Source of the DNA: Arion vulgaris
Lineage: Eukaryota > Mollusca > Gastropoda > Stylommatophora > Arionidae
Reading direction: 5' to 3'
Length of the DNA stretch: 64,000 bases
Assembly: GCA_020796225.1 (NCBI GenBank)
Contig: CM036755.1
Span: forward strand, 9,676,994 to 9,740,993
Below the pieces are notes generated by a model. The model saw nothing but the letters and a program-made list of their open reading frames with translations, ran no database searches and was not told the origin of the DNA. Shown here one piece after another: positions 53,345 to 64,000 of this stretch (its first letter is position 1; the number at the start of each line of letters is the position of its first letter). The position numbers were made by a program, and so were the translations under genes.

Positions 53345-55054
53345 CGCCGCCTATGTGATGCCAGGGCCCACAAGGAAAGCAAAAAATAGTGTCGCTGCGA
53401 GAAATAAGGCATGTCGTAAGAGGCGACTGATGTAGGACCTACTGAAGCTACCATAGTAAATAAAAAGCATCGCAAAAATCGGATTATGCGGCACATGTTG
53501 ATGCATAACTGACACAACGTACACTCGCTCTTAGGCTTAGATCACATACCGAAATAATAACGCAGGATCAAAATCCCTGAACACGCATCTAATGGTCGAT
53601 GTCCGATGAAAAGTTGACCTAATAGTTGCTGAAACGAAAGAAACAGTAGCGTACGAGTCGTCTAGGAACGAATCTAAACTCACCCGGAGTAAATGGCCGC
53701 AAATAAATTGCCAGCTGTGGGACAAGAATCAATGAGAACGAAGCGTAACAAATCAAAGGTCTAGGCAAGTATCTTTGAAAACGCTGTAACGTATCGTGTT
53801 GACACACGGGAAGATTGCGTTAAACTCCGTATCAAAGGCTTAACGCAGATACATTTACTGGGTCAGGTTGGCCGAACGCAAATTCTAAAGTTGCGTTTTA
53901 GTGCCTAACGAAACTGCCTTCCCTGGGACAACCGGGCAAGGTACTGTTGCATTAACAGCTAACATCCCCGGAAGAACTGAGTTCTGTGATGTTGGCGAGC
54001 GCAAAATTTTCAGTTGCGTTGCTATCGTCGATTGAAACGACCCTCTAGAATATCTGTGCCCAGCCCCAGTCCAGTGTTTCCTGGGGACAGGGAAAATGCA
54101 GAGTAAAACCTGCAAATTGCAAGTTCCGACACGTGCCACGAAACGGCTTAGAATACTCCTACTCAGGAACAAACTCACCGTGGATAGAAAAGTAAAGCTG
54201 ATAATGGTGATAATGCAAAAACTTGACTGGTACAAACCCAAACATTGGCTAAGGGCAATACTTTTTGGACGCTGATCATCCTACACAGAGTAAGATGACG
54301 TTCAAACACCATGGCTCAGATCATATAAAGGCCAATCAAAAAGCCAAAACAATTATCGCTTGCGTGACAAGCACACGCGTCTAGAATGACTGAGAATGTT
54401 TTTAATCCGAAACGACATCATATAGGCAGAAAGAGCGCATATTGTAGACATACTCTTTGGCGAAGATCATAAAGCCCAAATATACGGCAAAAAATGATCG
54501 TTAAAGTGCAATCAATACAAGAAATGTGACTGCTCCAATGACTATCCCTAGAAGGTTCGAGAATGCTACTAAATCGGAGCGACCTCACCCAGTCAGCGAA
54601 AAGTATAAATTCTCTTTGGCGTAGATCCAAGCCCAAATATACGGCAGTAAAAGATCATTAAAGAGTGTTTATCATACGATATGCACGGAACGACCTCACT
54701 AAAGGCAGGAAATCCGATAGAGAAGTCGCACTTCACTAATTAACTCTGAACGTAAAAGTACCAATGGTACGAGGACTCAAGACCAGTGTTACACTGACAA
54801 CAGGTTTCCTGTAATGATCACACTTGAAGGATCTAAGCTCAAGTACCTCTGAAGTCGGCGAGTCTGTCCGCATGACTGAGAAACGCCTGTAAAAGAGTAA
54901 CTTCGGTCTCACGCAAAATCAGTCAGAAACGCAATACCGGCATCATGACGTTCGCCTGAATTGACAGCGGGCGTTCGCGGAAGAAAAAGAAGATCACATA
55001 GAGATCATACAGAGTGGTTAACAAGTGGTCGATATCGAGCGTTTGAAGAAGAAG
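53345..55054 (+). mobile_element. SINE-C split by repeat N
   Basis: The 5' part is 53,345-53,548 and the 3' part 54,991-55,054 (gtggttaacaagtggtcgat, GAA tail). AGATCACATA is repeated at the junctions. Confidence 0.82.
53549..54990 (+). repeat. Unclassified element N, copy 2 (1.44 kb)
   Basis: It is inserted in a SINE-C with the 10-bp duplication AGATCACATA, so both ends are defined. It ends in an AAG-rich tail (gcggaagaaaaagaag), has three loosely tandem subunits near 54,380-54,690 (aaatatacggca), and has no conserved long frame. Copy 1 is at 20,880-21,956. Confidence 0.75.
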
Positions 55055-55179
55055 TCAACGTTTGTCTTTCAACCCGTACCCAAGATGATTTTGAGTTCAA
55101 TTCCTAACATGACATTCCACACGTGAGAAAATGAATTATCCCTGCTACCTCCTGCACCCTCATCATCAAGGTACGTATC

Positions 55180-55860
55180 CTTTATAGGACGTTGCTCTCT
55201 TTGCAGCACATCTGAAATTCTCTGTCTCTTTCCAGTTCACCCACTTCGTCGATGGTCATATTCATGGTTTCTTTAATATCTTGTAGCCATCTTCTTCTTG
55301 GTCTGCCTCTGAGTCCTGGGACCCTGCCCTCTAGAATTGTTCTTTCCAGGCCATCGTGACGCTTGATGTGACCAAAGTATGTAATTTTTCTGTATAGTAT
55401 GTTGTTTATCAGCCAGTTCTCTTTAACATTTAGTTCTTTCAGGACATCAGTGTTCTTTCTTTTTCTGTCCATGGTATTCGTAGGATCTTTCTGTAGCATT
55501 TAGTTTCGAAGGACTGGATTTTCGTTCTTAATTTTTGTGTAATAGTCCATGATTCACACCCATAAGTAGCCACTGGGAAAATGCATGCTCTTAATATTAG
55601 TAATTTTAGTATTTTGCTGGTGCTTTGCCACATGTTCTTCATTGTGTTTAACTTCTTGAATGCTATTGCCAGTCTTCTTGAGATCTCTTTGGAGCAGTCC
55701 CCGTTATTGTTAATTATTGAGCCCAGATATTCGTAGCTCTCTACACATTGGAGTTCTTCATTGTTTAGTTGGATGTCAGATGAGCCTTTTGCTTTGTCAG
55801 TTGACATGATTTCTGTTTTTTGTGTATTCAAATATAGATGTTGGTAATTTATAATTTATA
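55180..55860 (-). mobile_element. LINE-2f, best preserved C-terminal part
   Basis: The minus strand encodes YEYLGSIINNNGDCSKEISR, RACIFPVATYGCESWTITQK and, after a frameshift, YFGHIKRHDGLERTILEGRV plus RGRPRRRWLQDIKETMNMTI. This is the region after the catalytic palm of a non-LTR reverse transcriptase. Confidence 0.85.
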
Positions 55861-56300
55861 AGATCCTGCACACTACTATCTTATAAATATGAAGTAACAA
55901 ACACTTCATACTTTACTATCTGAAAAGGTCACGGAATATTTGGAAAACAAAGTTATATTACACGATCAACTGCACCAGATCCTGGCTGTCAAAATTATGT
56001 GTTTTATTCTGTAATACAATGTAACATCATCATCAGGTGCCGTGCCGGTTGGCGTATGCGATCATAGATCTCCACAAATCTCTGTCGTTGGTGTTTGCTA
56101 TATGGTTATTTCTACTTTGCTTTTTGCCCGTCAATTATGTTCAAGAGTTGTTTGTCAGTAAAGTTATGAGAACCGCTGAGTATTCTGTCCTTCGTACCGT
56201 TCAGATGTATTCATATGTACTATGCATTGTGTACTATAGTGGTAAGTATCCCCGCCTGTCACGCTGGAGACCGGGTTCGATTCCCCTCCTGGAAAACTAC
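55861..56300. other. Mostly unannotated, with a short LINE C-terminal scrap
   Basis: The minus strand at 56,033-56,110 reads DRDLWRSMIAYANRHGT, repeated in diverged form at 62,655-62,730; typical of a LINE C-terminus. Confidence 0.5.
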
Positions 56301-56302
56301 TT

Positions 56303-56880
56303 TTAGCGTAGAGGTTAGGCTTATCCTTTCGTGCCAAAGGTAAAAGGTTCGCTCCCTCGTGAAGACATCGCAGTGTGAGATCAAGTTCCGAGTCATATCG
56401 GAGACGGATGATAACACGTATGTCTCTTGTTCATTTGGCAAGTAAAAGAACCCTTAACAGTTCAGGCTCGAGTAGAGTAGACTGGAATACAGGTTCCCAG
56501 ATAAAATTCATTTGAAAATTATTTAAAATAAAATTCCTAAACAATATCAACACCGTCTTCTACATTACACCCGTTGTACAAGTCGAACTGGATGTCTAAG
56601 AGGCAGAGTGAGAGGTGTGTTTAACCAGCGAGCCACAGGAACCATCAGTATGCATACTCTTCGATATCTGTTGGGGAGACTGAGCACCTATGGGTCTGCC
56701 CGGAGTGCAATGACGTCAGTTCCGTAAAAAATAACCAATAACCAATACATTACATCGAGGACGATCGCCGATGCTACGGAATTCGTGTACTACAGCTGAG
56801 ATCTTCCGGTGTAAGAAAGAGATCGGAGCACACATGGTTACTCACCAAAGTGCAATGTTGATGGTCCTATCAATCAATCA
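56303..56880 (+). mobile_element. SINE-I, split by a LINE fragment
   Basis: Head gcgtagaggttaggcttatc and body to 56,569; 3' part 56,746-56,880 ending atcaatcaatcag. Confidence 0.8.
56570..56745 (+). mobile_element. RNase-H LINE 3' fragment with (AATAACC)n tail
   Basis: TACATTACA is duplicated at 56561-56569 and 56746-56754. It reads gtgtttaaccagcgagccac, catactcttcgatatctgtt, then aataaccaataacca. Confidence 0.87.
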
Positions 56881-56889
56881 GTCTTATCT

Positions 56890-57300
56890 TATCTTAACTT
56901 AACCACATTTGCCGTGAAGCGGCGTGGGGAGAGTTAGTTTTCTATCTTCTGCCAGGTGTGTTTCGCTTGACGTTGACAGTCCATGCCTTCGCAGGGACTC
57001 TGAGATGTTATCTATCCATCGTGTTCTTGGTCTGCCTCGTGCTCTGCGCCCTGAGCGTCGATTATTATAGGCACGTGATGGTAGTAAATGTGGTTCTATT
57101 CTCAATAAATGGCCGAACCACTTGAATCTTTGCTTCTCGATGTACTGTATGCATGGTATAGTACCAACGATGCTTCTGATGTTCTCGTTTCTCACTCTAT
57201 CTCTCCTTGTAACTTTGACAGCTTTTCGTAGACATTTCATTTCACATGTTGTAATCTTTCTTTCTTGTGTCTTAGTCAGGGCCATGTTTGTCAAACTCCA
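56890..57300 (-). mobile_element. LINE-3f C-terminal fragment
   Basis: Encodes ITTCEMKCLRKAVKVTRRDR, EKQRFKWFGHLLRIEPHLLP and RRARGRPRTRWIDNISESLR in one open frame of about 130 codons, the longest intact LINE frame of its kind here. Confidence 0.85.
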
Positions 57301-57625
57301 TTGGCCTCTTTGTCTCAGGAGACAACAGGTGTTGCGTCACGTAGTATACTCTCCGTGACGCATGCCTGGGCGATTTTTATGGAGTAGCTGAGTTGCCCAA
57401 GAGTCAACTACCCCCTCTCGACCTCGCTGATAGAATCCAGAGGAGAGCAAGCACGACATCTGGTATCAGTTTGGTTGCAGGAGCTGCCGGTAGGACATCA
57501 CTTGATGCCTGTCCGCCTTAGGGGCTCCGCTCCGGATTTTCTGTTTGGGTTTACTCCCATAGCCTTTACCTCTCCCGAGGCTCCCACAAGGCAGTGGGGC
57601 TATTTGTCCATAGCTGGGAAAACTA
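57301..57625. other. No recognised feature
   Basis: Balanced composition but no splice-bounded exon with domain features. Confidence 0.35.
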
Positions 57626-57628
57626 TTG

Positions 57629-57781
57629 TCAAACTATCAATCAGTCAAACTATCAATCAGTCAAACTATCAATCAGTCAAACTATCAATCAGTCAAACTA
57701 TCAATCAGTCAAACTATCAATCAGTCAAACTATCAATCAGTCAAACTATCAATCAGTCAAACTATCAATCAGTCAAACTAT
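57629..57781. repeat. 16-bp minisatellite (~10 copies)
   Basis: Perfect units of caaactatcaatcagt. Confidence 0.95.
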
Positions 57782-58084
57782 GTATTATCTTATGTTTCTA
57801 TTGCAAAAAGTTTTCTGAACGCGAAGTTATTGTCAAGATCAAAATTCTCAGGAGGTGAGTTCTTCCACATGTCGGACCACGCAAGAACACTCTCCCTACT
57901 TGGCCACTTGTTAAACAGATTTTCGTAACTTGTGTAGACTACTTCGGACAGATGTCGATAGAACTGGCGCCATCAGGGCTACCTATCACCTGGAGCCTTC
58001 ACGCGTAGAGATCCGATAGAAGCCAGTTCTGGGGTGGTATGTTTCACCACGTGCATAAATTCAACTTATTTCTTCCCTCCATTC

Positions 58085-58345
58085 CTGATCTTCTTGTTTG
58101 GTTTATGGCTGACATTAGATTTGTGATTTCTTGCTCAGGGGACTTTCATAGGGTGCGGTCTGTTCGTTTAGTATTTATATAGAAAAGAATTAGCTTCCCT
58201 TAAGCACTATGTACTAAGGTTCACATCTCGAACTTCTTGTTTGGCTTTTATCACTTGCTTCAGATTTGTGATTTCTTGCTCAGGGGACTTTCATAACGTG
58301 CGGTGAACATCGGGTTCATTTGGGATATATATACAGAAAATAACT
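58085..58345. repeat. Direct duplication of ~115 bp
   Basis: Both 58,089-58,200 and 58,228-58,345 contain atttgtgatttcttgctcag and gggactttcata at matching spacing. The surrounding sequence is not recognised. Confidence 0.7.
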
Positions 58346-58489
58346 AGCTTTTTTTGTTTACTACTTAAGACTCACATTTAAAAACCAAATTTTGCTATAA
58401 ATTGTCAAAGCAACATCAGCGTTTAAATAAACACAATATGGAACTGCAAGTTATATAGTTCTAAAATTCCAACATTGTTTGTTGTCATA

Positions 58490-58905
58490 TATATGTCAGC
58501 AAGAGTTGGAAAATGACTAAAAATATAGAAAGAATTGAATGGTTGTAAAAATAGATGTCTGAGACAAATAGTTAAAATAAAATGTGACTAATTTAGAAGA
58601 AGTGATGAAATGTGAGAAATGTCTGGTCAGCCACTAGTAACAACTGTTATAAGAAAGAGAAGATGGATATATGTTGGGCATACTTTAAGAATAAATGATC
58701 AAAGATTACCAAAGCATGCATTGAAGTGGGAGGAAAAGGGTTTAAGAAATAGAGAAAATCCTATGGAGACCCGGAAACGAACTTTGCTAAGAGAGGCAAG
58801 AAATGTTGGACTCCATTCTATGAAAGAAGTTGTCCAGGATAGAGCGGTATGAAGAAATTACTTGTGGATCCTATGTAATGTATAACGGTGCGAGGGGAAT
58901 ATATT
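58490..58905 (+). mobile_element. LINE-6f C-terminal fragment with AT tail
   Basis: IRKRRWIYVGHTLRINDQRL, KHALKWEEKGLRNRENPMET, TLLREARNVGLHSMKEVVQD. It ends in (AT)n at about 58,900-58,922. Confidence 0.82.
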
Positions 58906-58984
58906 TATATATATATATATATTCCGAAAGGCAGGTTTCGGTATTAGTGGATGTCGTCTATAGAAGTTTCTTACGCAGATATAC

Positions 58985-59335
58985 TGTCCTGGGTATGCGG
59001 GTGTTTACAGTAATGAGAGAGCGGACAGGCTTGCATCAACAGCATCGATTGTTGGGGAGCTGAAGATGAATAAGGGGATTGTTCTTCGGTCTCTTCGCGA
59101 CTGTCTGTTGGATGAAAACACTAAAATAGATGGTGAATCGATCGAGGCAGTTTGAAATTAGACATTGTACAAGTAGAATAGGATGCCTGAGGGACAGAGT
59201 AAGAAATGTGTTTAATCAGCGATCCACGGATGTCATCAGTATGCATACTCTTCGATATCTGTTGGGAGAGACTAAGCACCTATGGGTCTGCCCGGAGTGA
59301 AATAACATCAGTTTAGTAACCAATAACCAAAATAT
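58985..59335 (+). mobile_element. RNase-H domain fragment of a LINE
   Basis: Translation gives GYAGVYSNERADRLASTAS, IVGELKMNKGIVLRSLRDCL and IGCLRDRV-like sequence. H/Y-A-G-x-x-x-N-E-x-A-D is the conserved C-terminal RNase H motif of LINEs. The frame then breaks in the 3' region gtttaatcagcgatccac and ends with aataaccaa. Confidence 0.82.
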
Positions 59336-59469
59336 ACGGCTCACATCATTATTGGTAAGGAATGCCGTATCAGCGTTGTTGTTATGTTCTAGCTACATTC
59401 TCGCAGTAAATATGTGTTGTCACATGTAACCTTTCCTCTACATATATGTCAAAATGGCGTAAGATGTAT

Positions 59470-59917
59470 CATTTCTTCTAGAATAAAGACCATCGAAAAG
59501 TTGTAGCACATACCATCGAAATGTTGTAGCATATGTCATCGAAATGTTGTAGCATATATCATCGAAATGTTGTAGCATATGTCATCGAAATGTTGTAGCA
59601 TATATCATCGAAATGTTGTAGCATATATCATCGAAATGTTGTAGCATATATCAGCGAAATGTTGTAGCATATATCATCGAAATGTTGTAGCATATATCAT
59701 CGAAATGTTGTAGCATATATCATCGAAATGTTGTAGCATATATCATCGAAATGTTGTAGCATATATCATCGAAATGTTGTAGCATATATCATCGAAAAGT
59801 TGTAGCACATACCATCGAAATGTTGTAGCATATATCATCGAAATGTTGTAGCATATATCATCGAAATGTTGTAGCATATATCATCGAAATGTTGTAGCAT
59901 ATATCATCGAAATGTTA
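59470..59917. repeat. 23-bp minisatellite, left half (~19 copies)
   Basis: The unit gaaatgttgtagcatatatc plus atc is nearly uniform. It continues at 61,526 after the LTR insertion. Confidence 0.94.
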
Positions 59918-61525
59918 TGTAGCAGGGAATATGACACCAGGTTTTTCCGTAGTCCCAAGCTGCAACGAGGCACGTATATTTCAATTAACAAAAGGGGTAA
60001 CAATATACCTGGGCTGTGGAAACATATAATTACAGACCAGATATGTTAGCAAGGAGACGTTGTCTTAACTAGCAGTAAATTTATGCCCTGTTTTTCTTTC
60101 CTGGAGCCAGAGAGGTTAATTGTATTCTTTTTTGAACGTCTGGGTGATTGTCCGGTCACTATTGTCAAATTTGCTGGGTTTTTCCAGGCCAACTAAACAG
60201 ATTTGACCGTGAGAATTTTACTAAAAGGACAATGACTGATTTAGAAACAAAGAAAATTGCCAGTGAATAAATAGAATACACATTGTAGATTCGAGACAGA
60301 ACAGCTTGACACATCATCTTCACACAGGCTTGGCAGAGGGACAGTTGGTCACACAACAGCTTGACACATACTTGGCAGACAGTTTGAGGAGAGGATAGTG
60401 AGGCAGAAAAGGATAACAGACAGTTAGAGAGGAGGCCAGTAACCACACAGAGGTAGAGTCTGGCTGAGAGCCAGTAGCCATTAAATTAGAAGTCCCCACA
60501 AGATACCGTCTGGTCATATAGAAGACGGACAGAGAGCAGTCAAGAGAACTCTGGCATAGATAGAAGCAGAGAACTCTGACACAGACACTAGCGCAGAATA
60601 AGAAAACCAGTAGAGAACTCCAGGAGGTATACGTTAGATACGGTCCAGACCTGAGACATACTGTCTCTTAATGACTTCGACGTCATCATCATCAGCAGTT
60701 TTAGAAGACTAGACCTTCATGACAACATCGCTGAGACCTTTGTGAGAACATCGCTGAAACCTTTGTGAGAACATCCGCTGAGACATACTTTCTCCCAAAT
60801 GACTTTGAAGTCATCATCCTCATCAGCAGCTCTAGAAGATGAGACCTTTGTGAGGATATCGCTGAGACATACTGTCTCTTAATGACTTTGAAGTCTCCAT
60901 TACCGTCATCTTCAGAGACCGCCCAGTACTGAATACATAGACTTAAGTAGGAATAGATCAAGTTGTGTTTATACTTCCTATGGATATAAGCCAGAGTGGA
61001 ACGTTAGGTACGTTATATTAGAGATATATACTTAAGTTAGAGATATTCTTTTAGGTGTTAGAAAAAGTGTTTACATATATTAATTTTATTGTTGGGTTTA
61101 TGTCATGTTGAAATAATGTGTTCTACATGTGATAAAATAATGTATTCTACATGTGATAAAATAATGTATTCTACATGTGATAAAATAATGTATTCTACAT
61201 GTGATAAAATAATGTATTCTACATGTGATAAAATAATGTATTCTACATGTGATAAAATAATGTATTCTACATGTGATAAAATAATGTATTCTACATGTGA
61301 TAAAATAATGTATTTGTTTTGTTGAGAAATAAGTAAATAAACATATAAAATTGTTATATCGACTTGAGTAAGACAGAGAGAGAGAGAGCATGTGAATACG
61401 AATGACTGAGATATACAATTGGACGAGGATATAGAAGAGAAAAGATTACACTATAACATAGATGGTGCAGTGACAAAGGATAGAAGAATAATACTAATAG
61501 ATTATCAGGAGGTTACCCTGTTACA
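59918..61525. mobile_element. Probable solo LTR (1,608 bp)
   Basis: The element starts TGTAGCAGGG and ends CCCTGTTACA, an imperfect TG...CA inverted terminus typical of LTRs. It lies exactly inside a 23-bp array. GTTA (59914-59917) and GTTG (61526-61529) represent one array tetramer, a 4-bp duplication with one change. It contains no integrase or reverse transcriptase. An A-rich aataagtaaataaac segment near 61,326 could be the poly-A region. Internal gagacctttgtgag repeats lie at 60,650-60,880. Confidence 0.72.
61117..61315. repeat. 24-bp minisatellite inside the LTR (8-9 copies)
   Basis: Unit attctacatgtgataaaata plus atgt, nearly perfect. Confidence 0.94.
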
Positions 61526-61825
61526 GTTGTAGCATATATCATCGAAATGTTGTAGCATATATCATCGAAATGTTGTAGCATATATCATCGAAATGTTGTA
61601 GCATATATCATCGAAATGTTGTAGCATATATCATCGAAATGTTGTAGCATATATCATCGAAATGTTGTAGCATATATCATCGAAATGTTGTAGCATATGT
61701 CAGCGAAATGTTCTAGCATATATCATCGAAATGTTGTAGCATATATCATCGAAATGTTGTAGCATATATCATCGAAATGTTGTAGCATATATCATCGAAA
61801 TGTTGTAGCATATATCATCGAAATT
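61526..61825. repeat. 23-bp minisatellite, right half (~13 copies)
   Basis: Same unit and phase as 59,470-59,917. Confidence 0.94.
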
Positions 61826-62092
61826 TTGTCTTGTTCTTAGAACGCTCTATATCGACCATTTGTTAACCACTGTGTGTGTGATTTGTACGTGATCTGAGCC
61901 TAAGAGCGATTCTGCGTTGTGTCAGTTATGCGCCCATAAATAGGCTAGCATATCTGATTTCTGTGATGCTTTTTATTTATTAGAGTAGCTTCCCTAGGTC
62001 CAACATCAGTGGCCTCTTACAACATGTCTTGAAAGTCACAGTGGTGCTATCCTTTGCTTCACTTGCGGGTCCCGACACCATACGGACGGGTT
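61826..62092 (-). mobile_element. SINE-C
   Basis: Reverse copy: gaacgctctatatcgaccat, core ggcctcttacaacatgtctt, head ggtcccgacaccatacggac. The GAA tail is short (ttgttctta). Confidence 0.85.
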
Positions 62093-62460
62093 ATAGCACC
62101 AAATGATATTCTAGAAACAGTACGTAAAAATATGGTTTCAGCGTCCGTATACTCGGAGTTAACATGCAAATATCGACTTATAATAGAAAACAGAATTAAG
62201 AAGACGAATAATTCAAACCCCTCAATCTTCAATTTCAGCTTGATATTTCCCCAAAAGTAACAGCTGTTTCTTGCTCTTGTTTGCCGACATAATATATCAA
62301 CATCTGTCCCCTTGATGCAAATGTGTATCTAACAACTTAATCTGTTTTAGGAACAGTCGTCAGACGTACTTATACATTTCATCCACGTGATTCATAGATG
62401 TCACTTCTGAAGTAACAGATGGTTATATTGATTGCATCGATATTAGAATTGCTTTATTGT
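62093..62460. other. No recognised feature
   Basis: AT-rich, nothing supported. Confidence 0.35.
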
Positions 62461-62463
62461 AAT

Positions 62464-62466
62464 TTG

Positions 62467-62501
<35 letters not shown>

Positions 62502-62552
62502 CGCCCTTGTGGTTCTGGGATCCGCAAGGAAAGCAAAGAATAGTACCAATTT
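62464..62552 (+). mobile_element. SINE-I tail and SINE-C head scraps
   Basis: (GATT)n at 62,466-62,500, then a 50-bp SINE-C head (cgcccttgtggttctgggat). Confidence 0.6.
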
Positions 62553-62654
62553 TGTGGAAGTGGTTTAGTTTACTTGCGTGTATGCTATACACCAACAAGA
62601 AGAGCCGGAACGAGACCAGAGCTCCTTAATTCCACCCCGCAACATCATCTTCAT

Positions 62655-62730
62655 CAGGTGCCGTGTCGACTGGCATAGGCGATCATGGACCTCCACAAAT
62701 TTATCTTTGATGTTCGCTATCAACTGAGAT
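62655..62730 (-). mobile_element. LINE C-terminal scrap
   Basis: Diverged copy of the segment at 56,033-56,110 (gatcatggacctccacaaat). Confidence 0.5.
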
Positions 62731-62989
62731 GTTGACGCTCTACCGTGCCATGAACTAAGGATATCCAACATTTTCTCTGACTTCCACTGTCTCGTCTACT
62801 CTCGATTTTACCGGTTGTCACAATGTTCCACCCCGCAGAGACTTCTAAATAAGTTTACTCCTTCTTAGCATAATCTAAGTTGTCTCTGTGAAAGCATGAC
62901 TGCAGTAGCGTCATGTCTAAATACGCCCTTGTGAAGAATGATCTTTCTGGCACCGGCGGCAGTGATACCCAGCTCACATATGACATCTC

Positions 62990-63243
62990 ATCGGTGTAGT
63001 GTCGGGTCCCGCAGGGGAAGCAATAAATAATACTGCTACGACCTACAAGGTATGTCGTAAGAGACGACTAAGGTAGGGGTCTAAGGAAGCTACCCTAGTA
63101 AATAAAAAGCGTCGCAGAAATCGGATGTGCTGGAATACTAGTAGCTCATAACATGCCACAACGTACATTTGCTCTTAGGATCGAATCAAATACAAATCAC
63201 AAAGCAAGTTGTCGATATGGAACTTTCGAAGAAGAAGAAGAAG
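62990..63243 (+). mobile_element. SINE-C
   Basis: gtagtgtcgggtcccgcagg, core ggtatgtcgtaagagacgac, tail gaagaagaagaagaag. Confidence 0.87.
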
Positions 63244-63394
63244 TAAATATTATAGATAAGGACCTCATAGCCTAATATTTGAGCGTTTAATTTGGCCCTA
63301 AATGAAGGTCAAAACTATTTAGCTTCAGCTAGTATGTATGGTATCACATAAGCAATTAAAATGGATAAACAAATCATAAAACTATTCATTTTTG

Positions 63395-63830
63395 TTTGCT
63401 TACGCGATACCATACAAATGTATCTTTGTCCTTTATTTTATTGTGCGGAAGAAACCATACGCTGGTTCAACGGGCAAGACGGCGTCTGTCAACAACGCAT
63501 TGCGGAGAGTAATGAGCACGGCCAGGCACGTAGAACGCCTTGGTCATCCGCTGTACCCGAATTCTTCTCCAGCCGTCTTGACTTTGTCCTGCCACTGGAC
63601 ATTGAAGGAATTGGGCGAGAGAGTGAGATCGAAGAACTGCACAACGATTTCTCACTGTAAAGCAAATCATCACGCAAGTCACCACCATTTCGTCTTTGTC
63701 CTGAAATACCAATTTATTAAGTATCCCCGCAGCCATCCCTCGGTTTTGTCTAGATCTGATCTGATCCGCTCTGACCACCTCAGATTTGTAGGCTTCCGTA
63801 CAACGCCTAGCTTCAGCCGCACATCTTGAC
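63395..63830 (+). repeat. Dispersed repeat P, split by a retrocopy
   Basis: gcgataccatacaaatgtat before and gatctgatctgatccgctct after the insertion at 63,433-63,692. Confidence 0.65.
63433..63692 (-). pseudogene. 260-bp retroposed sequence of unknown origin
   Basis: TCTTTGTCCT is duplicated at 63423-63432 and 63693-63702. The minus strand ends in an AATAAAATAA-type A-rich stretch, as in a processed transcript. GC content is higher than in its surroundings. Minus-strand frames run through most of it (for example RMTKAFYVPGRAHYSPQCVV and SLLSAMRC), but no protein family is recognised. It could be a fragment of a processed pseudogene or a rare SINE. Confidence 0.55.
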
Positions 63831-63967
63831 GACAGACTAAACAACAGATTGTCACCAATACACTCAGTATTGCAGTATAAAAGATGAAAAGCACTTTTAC
63901 AACATCAAACTTTAAGTCCCTGGCTTCTTAAATCAAATCGATTGACATACAGACGCCGTCAACCCTG

Positions 63968-64000
63968 AATAATAAAGAAAGTTGGCACAGAACTTTGCTT
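63968..64000 (+). mobile_element. LINE-1f copy cut by the window end
   Basis: aagaaagttggcacagaact matches the start of the truncated copy at 52,539. Confidence 0.6.

Noticed and set aside
53550..54990. Repeat N as an LTR retrotransposon
   Set aside because: There are no TG/CA ends, no coding region, and an AAG-rich tail with a 10-bp duplication instead.

Overview
This window looks like intergenic and intronic DNA from an invertebrate metazoan, most probably a lophotrochozoan such as a gastropod mollusc. That placement is an inference from the retroposon content and the CUB/LDLa gene; the species cannot be named from the sequence. There are no operons, bacterial genes, rRNA genes or CRISPR arrays. 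Nearly all long open frames fall in tandem arrays or in decayed transposon coding regions.

One host gene is supported. Six plus-strand exons between 23,799 and 39,513 give a single-pass membrane protein: a CUB domain (23,799-24,191), three LDL-receptor class A-like exons (29,058-29,174; 31,081-31,245; 33,098-33,265), a transmembrane exon (35,815-35,916) and an acidic cytoplasmic tail with stop codon (39,275-39,513). Each exon has AG/GT boundaries, each visible junction is phase 1, and together the exons keep one frame for about 393 residues. The signal peptide and any earlier exons were not found.

The rest is a dense bed of transposons and tandem repeats. The mobile DNA includes several tRNA-headed SINE families (labelled A, B, G, I, K and M here), a second SINE superfamily (C, D, E) sharing a core that looks like a structured RNA, one full-length 3.3-kb RTE-like LINE (13,512-16,800) with 11-bp target-site duplications (TSDs), many 5'-truncated LINE 3' ends, seven hAT-like MITEs, a 565-bp element with 71-bp inverted repeats, and a probable 1.6-kb solo LTR. 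Many insertions are nested and their TSDs can be read directly, which gives relative ages.

At least eighteen tandem arrays with 12- to 72-bp units make up roughly a sixth of the window. Several start inside, or at the end of, a recognisable retroelement. The 60-bp satellite at 24,889-27,088 is built from a SINE head plus its GAA-rich tail.

The most interesting signal is the core shared by SINE-C, SINE-D and SINE-E and by the 5' UTR of the RTE-like LINE, where it occurs twice in tandem. Its proposed stems change sequence between copies but keep pairing, as expected for a selected RNA structure.

Layout: 1-5 kb, LINE/SINE debris and a 32-bp minisatellite; 5-13 kb, nested SINEs; 13-17 kb, SINE-G split by a SINE and the full-length LINE; 17-23.5 kb, five arrays and an unclassified repeat; 23.8-39.5 kb, the CUB/LDLa gene with repeat-filled introns; 39.5-64 kb, LINE, SINE and MITE debris, further arrays, the solo LTR and a small retrocopy.
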